64,000 nucleotides of DNA, taken from Gp6-AA40 sp963818645 (GTDB taxonomy: Bacteria > Acidobacteriota > Vicinamibacteria > Vicinamibacterales > UBA2999). Below are positions 28,343 to 36,526 of the stretch, in pieces (positions within the stretch are counted from its first letter, which is position 1; each line of letters starts with the position of its first letter). The position numbers and the translations under genes are program-made. The stretch covers positions 62,001 through 126,000 of the forward strand of contig CAWFTF010000002.1 in NCBI GenBank assembly GCA_963818645.1, read 5' to 3'. The notes under the pieces are model-generated. The model was not told where the DNA came from. It was given only the letters and a program-made list of their open reading frames with translations, and did not search any database.

Positions 28343-29756
28343 ATGCGCACCCGGCTCCCCGCCGTGGCCGCCATCGCCTTCGTCGCGATGGTTGCTCTGT
28401 CTGCTCAGAATGCGCCGCGGGACGTTGACCTGATCGTCACCGGAGGTACCGTCGTCACGGTCGATGCCGCGGGCCGCGTCATCGAGAACGGCGCTGTCGC
28501 GATCGACGGCGCGGACATCGCGGCCGTCGACACCGCTGCGGCGATCGCCAAACAGTTTCGCGGACGCGAGACGATCGATGCATCAGGCCAGATCGTTTTG
28601 CCTGGTCTCATCAACACCCACACGCATGCGCCGATGGTGCTCTATCGCGGCCTGGCCGATGACCTGCCGCTGATGGAGTGGTTGAACAACTACATCTTCC
28701 CGGCTGAATCGAAGACCGTGTCGCCCGAGTTCGTCCGTGCGGGCACCCGCCTCGCCGCGCTCGAGATGATCGAGTCGGGTACGACGACGTTCGCGGACAT
28801 GTACTACTTCGAGGAGGAGATCGCGCGGGAGACCCGGAGCGCCGGTCTTCGCGGAGTGCTGGGACAGACGGTGATTCAGTTCCCCGTCGCAGACGCCAAG
28901 ACGCCTGCCGACGCCCTCGCTCGTGCGGAGACATTCATCAACGAGTTCAAGGGCGACCCGCTGATCACGCCGGCAGTCGCGCCGCATGCGATCTACACGC
29001 TGGACGGTCCGACGCTGCGGGCGGCGCGCGAGTTGTCGAAGCGCCACGACGTGCCGACGTTGATCCACCTCGCGGAGTCGCGCGACGAAACCAAGGTGGC
29101 GGAGGAGCGTCGCGCGTCTTCGCCGGTCGCCTATCTCGAAGGGCTCGGCTTCCTCGGGCCCGGTGTCGTGGGGGCTCACGGCGTGTGGGTATCCGATGCC
29201 GACATCCAGGTGTTGAAGATGCGTAATGTCGGCATCTCGCACAACCCCGAAAGCAACATGAAGACGGCGAGCGGCGGGGCTCCGATTCCAGAAGTACCTG
29301 CGTGCCGGCGTCTCCATCGGTCTCGGCACCGACGGCGCGGCCAGCAACAACGACCTCGACATGTTCGAGGCGATGCGCATCGCGGCGTTGCTCGCCAAAC
29401 ACGACAGCGCGGATCCCTCGACGCTGAGTGCGCGCACGGTGCTCGAAATGGCCACGATTCGAGGCGCGCGTGCGCTGGGCATGGACGGGCGCATCGGCTC
29501 GCTCGAACCAAGGAAGCGCGCGGATCTCATCACGGTCTCGGTATCCGGCGCTCGCCAGACACCGATGTACGATCCGATCTCGCATCTGGTCTACGTGATT
29601 CACGGCGACGATGTGCGGAACACCGTGGTGAACGGCAAGGTCCTGATGCGCGACCGCAATGTGTTGACGCTCGACGCAACGGCCGTGATTGCCGAAGCGC
29701 AATCGTGGGCGGCGAAGGTTCGAGCGGCCGTGAAGCCGCCCGCGACTAGTCGTTGA
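28343..29756 (+). CDS. exported amidohydrolase (MtaD/SAH-deaminase-like), one frameshift
   Basis: A signal-like N-terminus (MRTRLPAVAAIAFVAMVALSAQ) precedes a cyclic amidohydrolase similar to 5-methylthioadenosine/S-adenosylhomocysteine deaminases. Metal ligands NTHTH (H93, H95), VAPHAIYT, LIHLAES and VGAHGVW are present, then SHNPESNMKTASG. The frame is lost near 29291 (extra base) and resumes as KYLRAGVSIGLGTDGAASNND, with metal Asp in TDG, ending at 29756. With that base removed the protein is about 470 residues and complete. A periplasmic location is unusual for this enzyme class. Convergent with hpt, whose stop it overlaps by 11 bp. Confidence 0.82.
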
Positions 29757-30252
29757 CGACCGCGAGATACGGGAGATTGCGATAGCGCTCTCCTGAATCC
29801 AGCCCGTATCCGACGACGAACAGGTCGTCGATCGTGAACCCCACATAATCCACGGCAACGTCCGTCTGACGTCGTGACGGCTTGCTCAGGAGGCAGGCGG
29901 TTTTCAACGTGCGCGGACCGCGGGCGCGAAGGACAGCCTGCAGATAGGTGAGTGTCAGTCCGGTGTCGACGATGTCCTCGACGATGATGACCGAGCGGCC
30001 ATCGACTGCGGTGTCGAGATCCTTGAGGACGCGCACCTGCCCGGACGACCGGGTGCTGAGGCCATAGCTCGAGACCGCCATGAAGTCGAGCGTCACCTCG
30101 CACGTCATCGCGCGCACGAGGTCGGCAAGGAACATGAATGCGCCCTTCAGCACGCAGACCATGTGCACACCGTTAGGATGGTCTTTCGAGATCTCTTGCG
30201 CGAGAGCGGCGATGCGCTGCTGCAATTGATCCTGGGAGATGAGTGTCTGCAT
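29746..30252 (-). CDS. hpt: hypoxanthine phosphoribosyltransferase
   Basis: A 168-residue HPRT, making IMP and GMP from free bases. VCVLKGAFMFLADLVRAM and SYGLSTRSSGQVRVLKDLD are family motifs. The PRPP loop is VIIVEDIVDTGLTL, and the base-binding end DYVGFTIDDLFVVGYGLDSGERYRNLPYL is split as usual across the last third. ATG 30252 gives the usual length. An 11-bp hairpin lies just upstream. Confidence 0.96.
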   Translation of the reverse strand: MQTLISQDQLQQRIAALAQEISKDHPNGVHMVCVLKGAFMFLADLVRAMTCEVTLDFMAVSSYGLSTRSSGQVRVLKDLDTAVDGRSVIIVEDIVDTGLTLTYLQAVLRARGPRTLKTACLLSKPSRRQTDVAVDYVGFTIDDLFVVGYGLDSGERYRNLPYLAVVND

Positions 30253-30260
30253 GTCTACCA

Positions 30261-30289
30261 CCCCACTGCGCACACACCGCGCGGTGGGG
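30261..30289 (-). promoter_or_regulatory. hairpin in the hpt-rpiB divergent region
   Basis: CCCCACTGCGC and its complement GCGCGGTGGGG (10 of 11 pairs plus one T-G) around a 7-base loop, starting 9 bp before the hpt start codon. It may be an operator or a structure in the hpt leader. No function is demonstrated by sequence alone. Confidence 0.35.
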
Positions 30290-30296
30290 ACTCCGG

Positions 30297-30325
30297 TTGA
30301 GCGGTCCAGCGGGCAAGGGTAACAT
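30297..30325 (+). promoter_or_regulatory. sigma-70-type promoter for rpiB-deoC
   Basis: -35 TTGAGC (30297-30302), 17-bp spacer, -10 TAACAT (30320-30325), ending 11 bp before the rpiB ATG. Spacing is ideal and the hexamers match 4 or 5 of 6 consensus bases. The short leader leaves little room for a ribosome site. Confidence 0.5.
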
Positions 30326-30336
30326 AGCGCCGGATC

Positions 30337-30972
30337 GTGAAACGCTTTCAGATGGTCACTGAAGCCGACGCACGCGTGCTCGAAACCGGCAGCACGATCG
30401 TTCTCGTCGCCGGTGGCCACATCACCCCGCTCGCGCAGGACACGCTCAATTCGCGCCGCATCTCCGTTGTTCGAGAAGGATCGGATCCTGATGCCAGCGA
30501 CCTGGCGCCGGCAGCGACGATTCGCACTGTGGCGATCGCGGGCGATCACACGTCGCTGGCACTCAAAGCCGCGATCGTGCAGCACCTGCGAAGCAAGGGC
30601 GTGAGCGCGCACGACCTCGGCACGCTCACCGGCGATCCGGTGGACTATCCGGACACGGCGGCATCAGCCGCGGTGGCGGTCGCACGCGGCGAGGCCGACG
30701 CCGCGATCGTGATCGATGGCGCCGGGCTCGGATCAACCATTGCCGCGAACAAGGTGCCTGGCGCCCGCGCCGCGATGTGCCTCAACGAGACGCTCGCTCG
30801 TTATGCGCGGCAGCACAACGGGGCCAATGTGCTCGCGCTCGGCGCGACGCTCGTCAACACGGCGCAGGCCCTTTCGATCGTCGATACCTTTCTCGACACA
30901 CCAATGCGCGAAGCTCGCTACATCAGGCGACTGGCGAAGATTCGCGACCTGGAACGTCGTCCGCGCGATTGA
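30337..30972 (+). CDS. rpiB: RpiB/LacA/LacB-family sugar isomerase with extra N-terminal domain
   Basis: A 211-residue protein. Residues about 1-60 (FQMVTEADARVLETG, GGHITPLAQDTLNSRRI) are an added domain resembling segments seen in microcompartment-associated enzymes. The RpiB domain starts at about 63 (TVAIAGDHTSLALKAAIVQHL) and keeps the D70-H71 pair, DYPDTAASAAVAVARGEAD, AANKVPGARAAMC and GANVLALGATL. The catalytic-base Cys (normally in ICGTGIG) is replaced by Asp127 (IDGAGLG). Family role: ribose/ribulose 5-phosphate or related isomerisation. The stop overlaps the deoC start (TGATG). Confidence 0.85.
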   Translation: MKRFQMVTEADARVLETGSTIVLVAGGHITPLAQDTLNSRRISVVREGSDPDASDLAPAATIRTVAIAGDHTSLALKAAIVQHLRSKGVSAHDLGTLTGDPVDYPDTAASAAVAVARGEADAAIVIDGAGLGSTIAANKVPGARAAMCLNETLARYARQHNGANVLALGATLVNTAQALSIVDTFLDTPMREARYIRRLAKIRDLERRPRD

Positions 30973-31847
30973 TGGGACCTGTCGATCTCGAGCGTCTGAT
31001 TCAGATCATCGTCGAAGAGATGGCGGCTGCCGGTGGCGGCCGTGCTCCGGTCCGGTGTTCCTGCCACTCGGTCCTGTACGAGTGCTGCCCCAGCCGCGTG
31101 GCCCCCGTCGTCGAGGCGGGCGCGACCCGGCTCGGTCTTCACGCAGTGGGTGGTGGGGCTGGCAGCGTGGCGGGGATGATTGATCACACGTTGCTGAAGC
31201 CGGATGCGACGAAGCGCGAGATCGAGACGCTGTGCCGTGAGGCGAAGGAGTTCGGGTTCGCGAGCGTCTGCGTCAACCCCACGTGGGTGGCCACCTGTGC
31301 ACGGCTCGTTCGCGGCAGCTCCGTCGCTGTGTGTTCGGTGGTCGGCTTTCCACTCGGTGCGACGACGGCCGACACGAAGCAGTACGAAACAAGGCGGGCG
31401 ATCTTCGACGGCGCGCGCGAGATCGACATGGTCATCAATGTCGGCGCCCTGAAGTCCGGTGACCTGCACCTCGTGGAGAGCGATATCCGCGCGGTGACCT
31501 CGGCCTGCCGCGAAACGAACGTGCTGAGCAAGGTGATCATCGAGACCGCGCTCTTGAGCGATGAAGAGAAGGTCACGGCGTGCACGCTGGCCAAGGCCGC
31601 GGCGGCGGACTTCGTGAAAACGTCAACCGGCTTCGGTCCAGGCGGAGCGACCGCCGAGGACGTCGCGTTGATGCGGCGCATCGTCGGCGAGGACATGGGC
31701 ATCAAGGCGTCCGGGGGAGTACGCACGCTCGAAGGAGTCAAGGCGATGGTGGCTGCTGGCGCGACGCGCATCGGTGCCAGCGCCGGCGTGCGAATCGTTC
31801 AGCAATCGCAAGGGCAGCAGCCGGCTGAGGCTGCGAAAGGGTACTAG
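30972..31847 (+). CDS. deoC: deoxyribose-phosphate aldolase with encapsulation-peptide-like N-terminus
   Basis: A 291-residue protein. Residues about 64-285 are DeoC: MIDHTLLKPDAT, FASVCVNPTWV, GFPLGATTADTK, EIDMVINVGALKSGD, KVIIETALL, Schiff-base Lys in DFVKTSTGFGPGGAT and IKASGGVRTLEG. It splits deoxyribose 5-phosphate to acetaldehyde and glyceraldehyde 3-phosphate. The first 63 residues are extra: an amphipathic helix (VDLERLIQIIVEEMAAA), a Gly linker, and a Cys cluster (C29, C31, C38, C39). Such helix-plus-linker tails target enzymes to bacterial microcompartments. Translationally coupled to rpiB. Confidence 0.93.
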   Translation: MGPVDLERLIQIIVEEMAAAGGGRAPVRCSCHSVLYECCPSRVAPVVEAGATRLGLHAVGGGAGSVAGMIDHTLLKPDATKREIETLCREAKEFGFASVCVNPTWVATCARLVRGSSVAVCSVVGFPLGATTADTKQYETRRAIFDGAREIDMVINVGALKSGDLHLVESDIRAVTSACRETNVLSKVIIETALLSDEEKVTACTLAKAAAADFVKTSTGFGPGGATAEDVALMRRIVGEDMGIKASGGVRTLEGVKAMVAAGATRIGASAGVRIVQQSQGQQPAEAAKGY

Positions 31848-31849
31848 CG

Positions 31850-32665
31850 ATGGCGAAGCACATGTGTCGGACACGTTGGCTGCTGACGGCGGCGGCACTC
31901 GCGCTCGTCGTTGCCGATGTCGGCGTGCAGTCGCCGGCGGCGACGCTGGCGCCGACCGGAACCTTGCGTGCCGTGTTTCTCGGCGGCAACCCCGTGCAGG
32001 GGAGCGTCGATCCGAAGACTGGCCAGGCCATGGGTACCGTGCCCGATCTCACACGGGAACTGGCGAAGCGACTCGGGGTTCCCGTGTCGATCGTGTCTGC
32101 ACCGAACGCGGGCGCTGTGATCGGAGCATTGAGCGACGGCAAGGCGGATATCGGATTCCTGGCATACGACGCCGAGCGCGGTCGCGAGGTGGACTTTGGC
32201 CCGGCGTTCGTCGTGATGGCGAACAGCTATCTCGTAAAGGCGACGTCACCGATCAAGGCGAGCGCGGATGTCGATCGCGAGGGAGTCACCGTCGCCGCTG
32301 TGAAGGGACAGACGCAGGAGCACTTCGTCAGCGCCACCATGACACGCGCGCGCGTCCGGGTTCTCGACGTCATGCCTCCACAAGCCGAGGTCGACACGCT
32401 CCTGACCAGTGGCGACGTGCACGCATTCGCCATCAATCGGCAGCGCGCGCTCGAGGCTGAATCGGCTGCCGCCGGAAGACTTCGCACACTTCCCGACAGC
32501 TTCCTCGACGTCGATCAGTGCTTCGTCGTGGCCAAAGGCAACGCGAACCGCCTGGCGGCGATCGAGGTGTTCGTTGGTGAGATGCGCACGTCCGGTTTCA
32601 TCAAGCAGTCGATCGATCGCGCGAAGTTGGTTGGCGTGAGCGTCGCCCCCGTCAGGAAGAGGTAG
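31850..32665 (+). CDS. periplasmic substrate-binding protein (family 3-like)
   Basis: A 271-residue protein with a signal peptide (about residues 8-27). The mature part has the type-2 periplasmic-binding fold: GTLRAVFLGGNPVQG, PDLTRELAKRLGVPVSIV, ALSDGKADIGFLAYDAERG, VTVAAVKGQT, then a second-lobe DVHAFAINRQRALE. The ligand is unknown, probably an amino acid or organic acid. It begins 2 bp after deoC and overlaps the next gene, so it is in the same transcription unit. A decayed paralogue lies at 50530-50705. Confidence 0.87.
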   Translation: MAKHMCRTRWLLTAAALALVVADVGVQSPAATLAPTGTLRAVFLGGNPVQGSVDPKTGQAMGTVPDLTRELAKRLGVPVSIVSAPNAGAVIGALSDGKADIGFLAYDAERGREVDFGPAFVVMANSYLVKATSPIKASADVDREGVTVAAVKGQTQEHFVSATMTRARVRVLDVMPPQAEVDTLLTSGDVHAFAINRQRALEAESAAAGRLRTLPDSFLDVDQCFVVAKGNANRLAAIEVFVGEMRTSGFIKQSIDRAKLVGVSVAPVRKR

Positions 32666-33240
32666 TGCGCCGACTCGCGCCGACACTCATGCTGACGATG
32701 GTCGCCCTTGCATCCGGGGCGAACGCGCAGTCACTCACTCCTGGTCCGCCCGGGCCGTTCGTGTTCGACCTCCGAGGCGCAACCAGCAACATGCCGAGCG
32801 ATGTGGCGCTGTTCCCCGGTCTGAGCACCGACGGAACTGTGCCGGCGCGCGGCTTTGGTGGCAGCGTCGGCGGTCACTTCTATCCGTTTCAGATTGGGCC
32901 GGGGCGCCTCGGTTTTGGTGTCGACGCACTCATGGTGCGTGGCTCGACGGCGGACGCGAACTCCTCGCTGACGTCTGTGGACCCTCAGATCTCGATGAAC
33001 TTTGGGACTGTGAACGGATGGAGCACGCTGAGCGCCGGGGTCGGCGTCACACGCATCAGCGCCGATCCTGGAGGAGTGTCGGAGAGTGTGCGCTCTTTCA
33101 ACTGGGGTGGTGGCGCGCGCTGGTTCATCAACCCGCACTTCGGCGTCGGCTTCGATCTCCGCATTCACCACCTTGCGGCAGGGGATCTCCTGCCGAAGCA
33201 AACGGCGATTTCGATTGCGGCTGGTATGTCGCTGAAGTGA
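32665..33240 (+). CDS. predicted outer-membrane beta-barrel protein
   Basis: A 191-residue protein with a signal peptide (RLAPTLMLTMVALASGANAQ). The rest has alternating strands rich in Gly and aromatic residues (GFGGSVGGHFYPFQIGPGRLGFGVDALM, NWGGGARWFINPHFGVGFDLRIHHL, divided by loops) and ends in a strand, as small outer-membrane barrels do. No named family recognised. GTG start overlapping the preceding TAG, so coupled to the binding-protein gene. Confidence 0.7.
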   Translation: MRRLAPTLMLTMVALASGANAQSLTPGPPGPFVFDLRGATSNMPSDVALFPGLSTDGTVPARGFGGSVGGHFYPFQIGPGRLGFGVDALMVRGSTADANSSLTSVDPQISMNFGTVNGWSTLSAGVGVTRISADPGGVSESVRSFNWGGGARWFINPHFGVGFDLRIHHLAAGDLLPKQTAISIAAGMSLK

Positions 33241-33244
33241 AGGT

Positions 33245-33319
33245 TGGAGCGGGAGACCGGGATCGAACCGGCGACATCGAGCTTGGGAAGCTCGCGTTCT
33301 ACCGCTGAACTACTCCCGC
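33245..33319 (-). tRNA. tRNA-Gly(CCC)
   Basis: The minus strand folds canonically: acceptor GCGGGAG/CTCCCGC, D arm GTTC...GAAC, anticodon loop TTCCCAA giving CCC, T arm GCCGG TTCGATC CCGGT, discriminator T and encoded CCA. It decodes GGG. It starts 5 bp after the stop of the convergent gene. Confidence 0.96.
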
Positions 33320-33337
33320 TTTAGGTGCATTCATTGT

Positions 33338-33393
33338 AATTCAGAATGCAAAAGGCAAAAGGCAAAGGAGTCCATTCTGAATTCTGCATTCTG
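33338..33393 (+). repeat. heptamer array, AAGGCAA / CATTCTG family
   Basis: Units AATTCAG, AATGCAA, AAGGCAA, AAGGCAA, then CATTCTG, AATTCTG, CATTCTG. The outer AATTCAG...AATTCTG parts are mutual complements. It ends 2 bp before the stop of the mutase gene (minus strand) and lies just upstream of tRNA-Gly. Confidence 0.82.
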
Positions 33394-33395
33394 AA

Positions 33396-34751
33396 TCACC
33401 CACGAATGACCTCGAGGACCTCGTCCCGTTTTCGCTCCATCAGTTCAGGTGTCTTAGCCTCGAGGTTCAGGCGCAGCAGTGGCTCCGTATTCGATCCGCG
33501 CACGTTGAAGTGCCAATCTGGGTAATCCACCGACACCCCGTCGAGCCGCGCCAGTGTTGCGTCCTTGAAGTGCGTCTCGATCGCCGCCAGCTTCTTCGGT
33601 ACCTCTTCGATGCTCTTTAGCTTCGTGTTGATCTCGCCCGAGATGAAATAGCGCTCGCGATACGGCTGCAGCAGCTCGCGCAGCGACTGGTTCTTTTTCG
33701 ACATCAGCTCGAGGATGAGCATCGCCGGGATGAAGCCGTTGTCCGCGTAATAGAAGTCGCGGAAGTAGTAGTGCCCGGTGACTTCGCCCGCGAAGATGCC
33801 GTCCTCCTTGCGCATGCGCTGCTTGATGAACGCGTGACCGACGCGATTCATCAGCGCCGTGCCGCCATGGCGTGCGACGGTATCGCGAACCGCGTGGCTG
33901 GCGCGCAGATCGTAGATGACCGTCGCGCCTGGATGTTTCAGCAGGAACGCCTCGGCCAGGAGCGCGGTCACGAAATCGCCGGAGATGAACTCGCCGCTGC
34001 CGTCGATGAAGAAGCAGCGATCGGCGTCGCCATCCCACGCGATGCCGATGTCGGCATTCTGCTTCACCACTTCCGCCGTGATGTCTCGACGGTTCTCCTC
34101 GATCAACGGATTGGCCTCGTGGTTGGGAAACGTGCCGTCAACCTCGAAGCACAACCTCGTAGTGCGGCAGGGCAGCCGTTCGAAGAGGAGTGGCGCCACG
34201 CGTCCGGCCATGCCGCTGCCGGCGTCCAGGACGACGTTGAACGGCTTGATGATCGAGGGATCGATGAACGACATCACCTTCTCGACGTAGCCGGGCAGCA
34301 CGTCGCGGCTCGTCAGGCCGCCGCGCGTCGCCGCTGGCGCCGGCACGCGATCGTTGGCAATCATGTCGCGAATGTCGCCGATGCCCGCATCGCCGCTGAG
34401 CGGCAGCGCCTCGGAGCGCACCATCTTGATGCCGTTGTACTGCTTCGGATTGTGCGACGCGGTGATCTGCGCGCCACCCTCGAGGTTGTCGGTGACGACG
34501 GCGTAGTAGAGCACGTCGGTGGGGAGCATGCCGTAATCGACGACCGACGCTCCCTGGTCGCGCGCACCCTCGATGAACGCGGCAGCCAGCGCTGGCGACG
34601 AGACGCGCATGTCGCGTGACACGGCGATGCGCGACGCCCTCAGGTAGCTGACGAATCCCCGGCCGATCTGTCTCGCCGTGGCCTCGTCGATCTCGTTTGG
34701 ATAAAGGCCGCGTATGTCGTAGGCCTTGAAGATGCCTGGGTTGATCTGCAT
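33396..34751 (-). CDS. phosphomannomutase/phosphoglucomutase
   Basis: A 451-residue alpha-D-phosphohexomutase. FKAYDIRGLYPNEID opens the family. The phosphoserine loop is TASHNPKQYNGIK with Ser99, the Mg site is DGDADR (240-245), and the C-terminal phosphate loop RGSNTEP is at 418-424. It interconverts hexose 6- and 1-phosphates. The ATG at 34751 matches the family start; in-frame starts further upstream lie in repeat sequence. Adjacent to a nucleotidyltransferase gene, the two supply GDP-mannose or a similar sugar nucleotide. Confidence 0.94.
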   Translation of the reverse strand: MQINPGIFKAYDIRGLYPNEIDEATARQIGRGFVSYLRASRIAVSRDMRVSSPALAAAFIEGARDQGASVVDYGMLPTDVLYYAVVTDNLEGGAQITASHNPKQYNGIKMVRSEALPLSGDAGIGDIRDMIANDRVPAPAATRGGLTSRDVLPGYVEKVMSFIDPSIIKPFNVVLDAGSGMAGRVAPLLFERLPCRTTRLCFEVDGTFPNHEANPLIEENRRDITAEVVKQNADIGIAWDGDADRCFFIDGSGEFISGDFVTALLAEAFLLKHPGATVIYDLRASHAVRDTVARHGGTALMNRVGHAFIKQRMRKEDGIFAGEVTGHYYFRDFYYADNGFIPAMLILELMSKKNQSLRELLQPYRERYFISGEINTKLKSIEEVPKKLAAIETHFKDATLARLDGVSVDYPDWHFNVRGSNTEPLLRLNLEAKTPELMERKRDEVLEVIRG

Positions 34752-34762
34752 GAGTCTCGTTT

Positions 34763-34824
34763 GGTCCCCGGTCCTCGGTCCCCGGTCTTCAGTCCCCATG
34801 ACCGTGGACAGTGGACTGTGGACG
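34763..34824 (+). repeat. heptamer arrays, GGTCCYC and GTGGACN units
   Basis: Five units GGTCCCC, GGTCCTC, GGTCCCC, GGTCTTC, AGTCCCC, then three units GTGGACA, GTGGACT, GTGGACG with the opposite complementarity. It fills the gap between the nucleotidyltransferase stop (34829) and the mutase start (34751). Confidence 0.88.
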
Positions 34825-34828
34825 ATCG

Positions 34829-35887
34829 TTATGCTTTCGTAAAATCCGTCAGCGTCGTCTTGTCTCCCAGCACCGCGCCGCTGTTGAGCGACACGTTCCG
34901 TCCAATATGACACTGTCGGCCGAGCACGGCGTCGGTAATTGACGACTGGCTTCCAATGCGGCAGTTCGGCCAGACGATCGCGCGCTCGATGGTGGCCTCT
35001 TCCTCGACCTGCGTCTGACGGCCGAGCACGGCGTAGGGCCCGAGGCGCGCACCAGCTTTCACGAGCACACCCTCGTCGATGAACACCGGATCTCCGATAG
35101 TGGCGCCCTCTTCGATTCGGACGTCCGGTGCGATGCATCGCCGCGGGCTCGTCAGGCCGGCAAATGGCGGCGCCACGAAGCGGCCGTCCATGATGTCGCG
35201 GTGCACCTGCACGTACTTCTCCGGCGTCCCGATGTCGATCCAGTAGCCGTTGTAGATGTAGGCGACGAAAGTCTCGTTACGTTCGATGAGCGAGGGGAAG
35301 TAGCTCCGCTCGATCGACCACGGGACTTCGCTCGGAATCCGATCGAAGGTATCCGGCTCGAGGACGTAGATGCCGGCATTGATGTGGTTCGTCGTGATTT
35401 CCTCGGGCTTGGGCTTCTCGATGAATCGCTTGATGTTGCTCTGGGCGTCGGTCTCCACCAGCCCGTACGCGGACGGGTTGTCGACTGGCGTGAGCACGAT
35501 GGTGGCGCGGGCCTGGCGCTCGCGGTGCATGCGGATCACCGCTGCCAGGTCCAGCTGCGTCATGACGTCGCCATTGAACACGACAACCGACTCGGTGAGC
35601 TTGTCGCCAGCGTATTTGATTGCTCCCGCCGTGCCCAGCGGTACTGGTTCGACGACGTATCGGATCTTGATGCCCAGATCAGCTCCGTCCCCGAACACCT
35701 CCTCGATGCGGCGCGGCTGGTAGTTGAGGCTGAGGATGACTTCGTCGATCTCAGGGACCTGCTTCAACAGATCGATTTGGTAATGCAGAAACGCCCTGTT
35801 GAAGATCGGAACGATGGGCTTGGGCGTATGAATCGTCAGCGGTCTGAGACGCGTGCCCTTGCCCCCTGCGAGAAGGATAGCCTTCAT
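34829..35887 (-). CDS. mannose-1-phosphate guanylyltransferase-like NDP-sugar pyrophosphorylase
   Basis: A 352-residue nucleotidyltransferase. The signature LLAGGKGTRLRPLT (5-18), PKPIVPIFNRAFLHYQID, EPVPLGTAGAIKYA, VFNGDVMTQLDL and FIEKPKPEEI are all present. A C-terminal left-handed beta-helix of hexapeptide repeats follows (RIEEGATIGDPVFIDEGVLVKAG, split), which typically governs oligomerisation. With the downstream mutase it suggests GDP-mannose; glucose-1-phosphate thymidylyl or uridylyl transfer cannot be excluded. ATG 35887. Confidence 0.88.
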   Translation of the reverse strand: MKAILLAGGKGTRLRPLTIHTPKPIVPIFNRAFLHYQIDLLKQVPEIDEVILSLNYQPRRIEEVFGDGADLGIKIRYVVEPVPLGTAGAIKYAGDKLTESVVVFNGDVMTQLDLAAVIRMHRERQARATIVLTPVDNPSAYGLVETDAQSNIKRFIEKPKPEEITTNHINAGIYVLEPDTFDRIPSEVPWSIERSYFPSLIERNETFVAYIYNGYWIDIGTPEKYVQVHRDIMDGRFVAPPFAGLTSPRRCIAPDVRIEEGATIGDPVFIDEGVLVKAGARLGPYAVLGRQTQVEEEATIERAIVWPNCRIGSQSSITDAVLGRQCHIGRNVSLNSGAVLGDKTTLTDFTKA

Positions 35888-35929
35888 GACAATCCCCAAT
35901 CTTACACGATGGTAGAATGCCCTCGACGA

Positions 35930-36526
35930 ATGAACCTTCCGAACACGCTCACGCTCGTGCGGATGTTTCTCGTGCCGCTGCTCGTGGTCGTATTGCTGAC
36001 GGAGTTCGAAGGACGGCAGATTTTCGGTGTGCCAAAGGAATTAGCGGGAGCGGCGATCTTCGGCCTGGCCTCGCTTACTGACTGGCTCGACGGGTACATA
36101 GCCCGTCGGCGCCGCCAGATTACCTGGCTTGGTCAGATGCTCGATCCGATCGCGGACAAGCTCCTGACCTCGGCTGCATTCATCTCGCTGGTGCAACTCG
36201 ACCTGGCGCCCGCGTGGATGGTGGCGCTCATCATCGGCCGGGAGTTCGCGGTCACGGCGCTGCGCAGCCTCGCCTACACGAAGGGCATTACGATTCCCGC
36301 GTCGCCGCTCGGCAAGATCAAGATGGCGTCACAGGTGACAGCGATTCTGCTGCTGATCCTTGGATGGCGGCCGCTTCCGTGGCTGGCCCCGATCGGTCAC
36401 ATCGCGCTCTGGGTGGTGATGCTGGCCGCAGTCGTATCGGCCGTTGATTACTATCGCCGCTTCCAGCTTCTGCTCAACGCGAAGGTCGCCGACGTCAATA
36501 TCGCGCGCCAGCGTAAGGCAGGCTAG
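35930..36526 (+). CDS. pgsA: CDP-diacylglycerol-glycerol-3-phosphate 3-phosphatidyltransferase
   Basis: A 198-residue integral membrane enzyme making phosphatidylglycerol phosphate. The CDP-alcohol phosphotransferase motif is complete: D51, D54-G55, A58-R59, G68, D72, D76. LPNTLTLVRMFLVPLLV is the typical PgsA opening, and IGREFAVTALRSLAYTKG is the PgsA-specific block. ATG 35930 fits the family length; the frame is open far upstream but only as antisense of the nucleotidyltransferase gene. Its stop overlaps the convergent small membrane protein (CTAG). Confidence 0.95.
   Translation: MNLPNTLTLVRMFLVPLLVVVLLTEFEGRQIFGVPKELAGAAIFGLASLTDWLDGYIARRRRQITWLGQMLDPIADKLLTSAAFISLVQLDLAPAWMVALIIGREFAVTALRSLAYTKGITIPASPLGKIKMASQVTAILLLILGWRPLPWLAPIGHIALWVVMLAAVVSAVDYYRRFQLLLNAKVADVNIARQRKAG

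Noticed and set aside
33018..33308. Plus-strand open frame ending AGDRDRTGDIELGKLAFYR
   Set aside because: Another false translation of a tRNA gene read on the opposite strand, here tRNA-Gly, joined to an out-of-frame part of the barrel-protein gene.
35201..35929. Long upstream extension of the pgsA frame
   Set aside because: It is antisense to the nucleotidyltransferase gene; PgsA begins naturally at 35930 (MNLPNTLTLVRMF).
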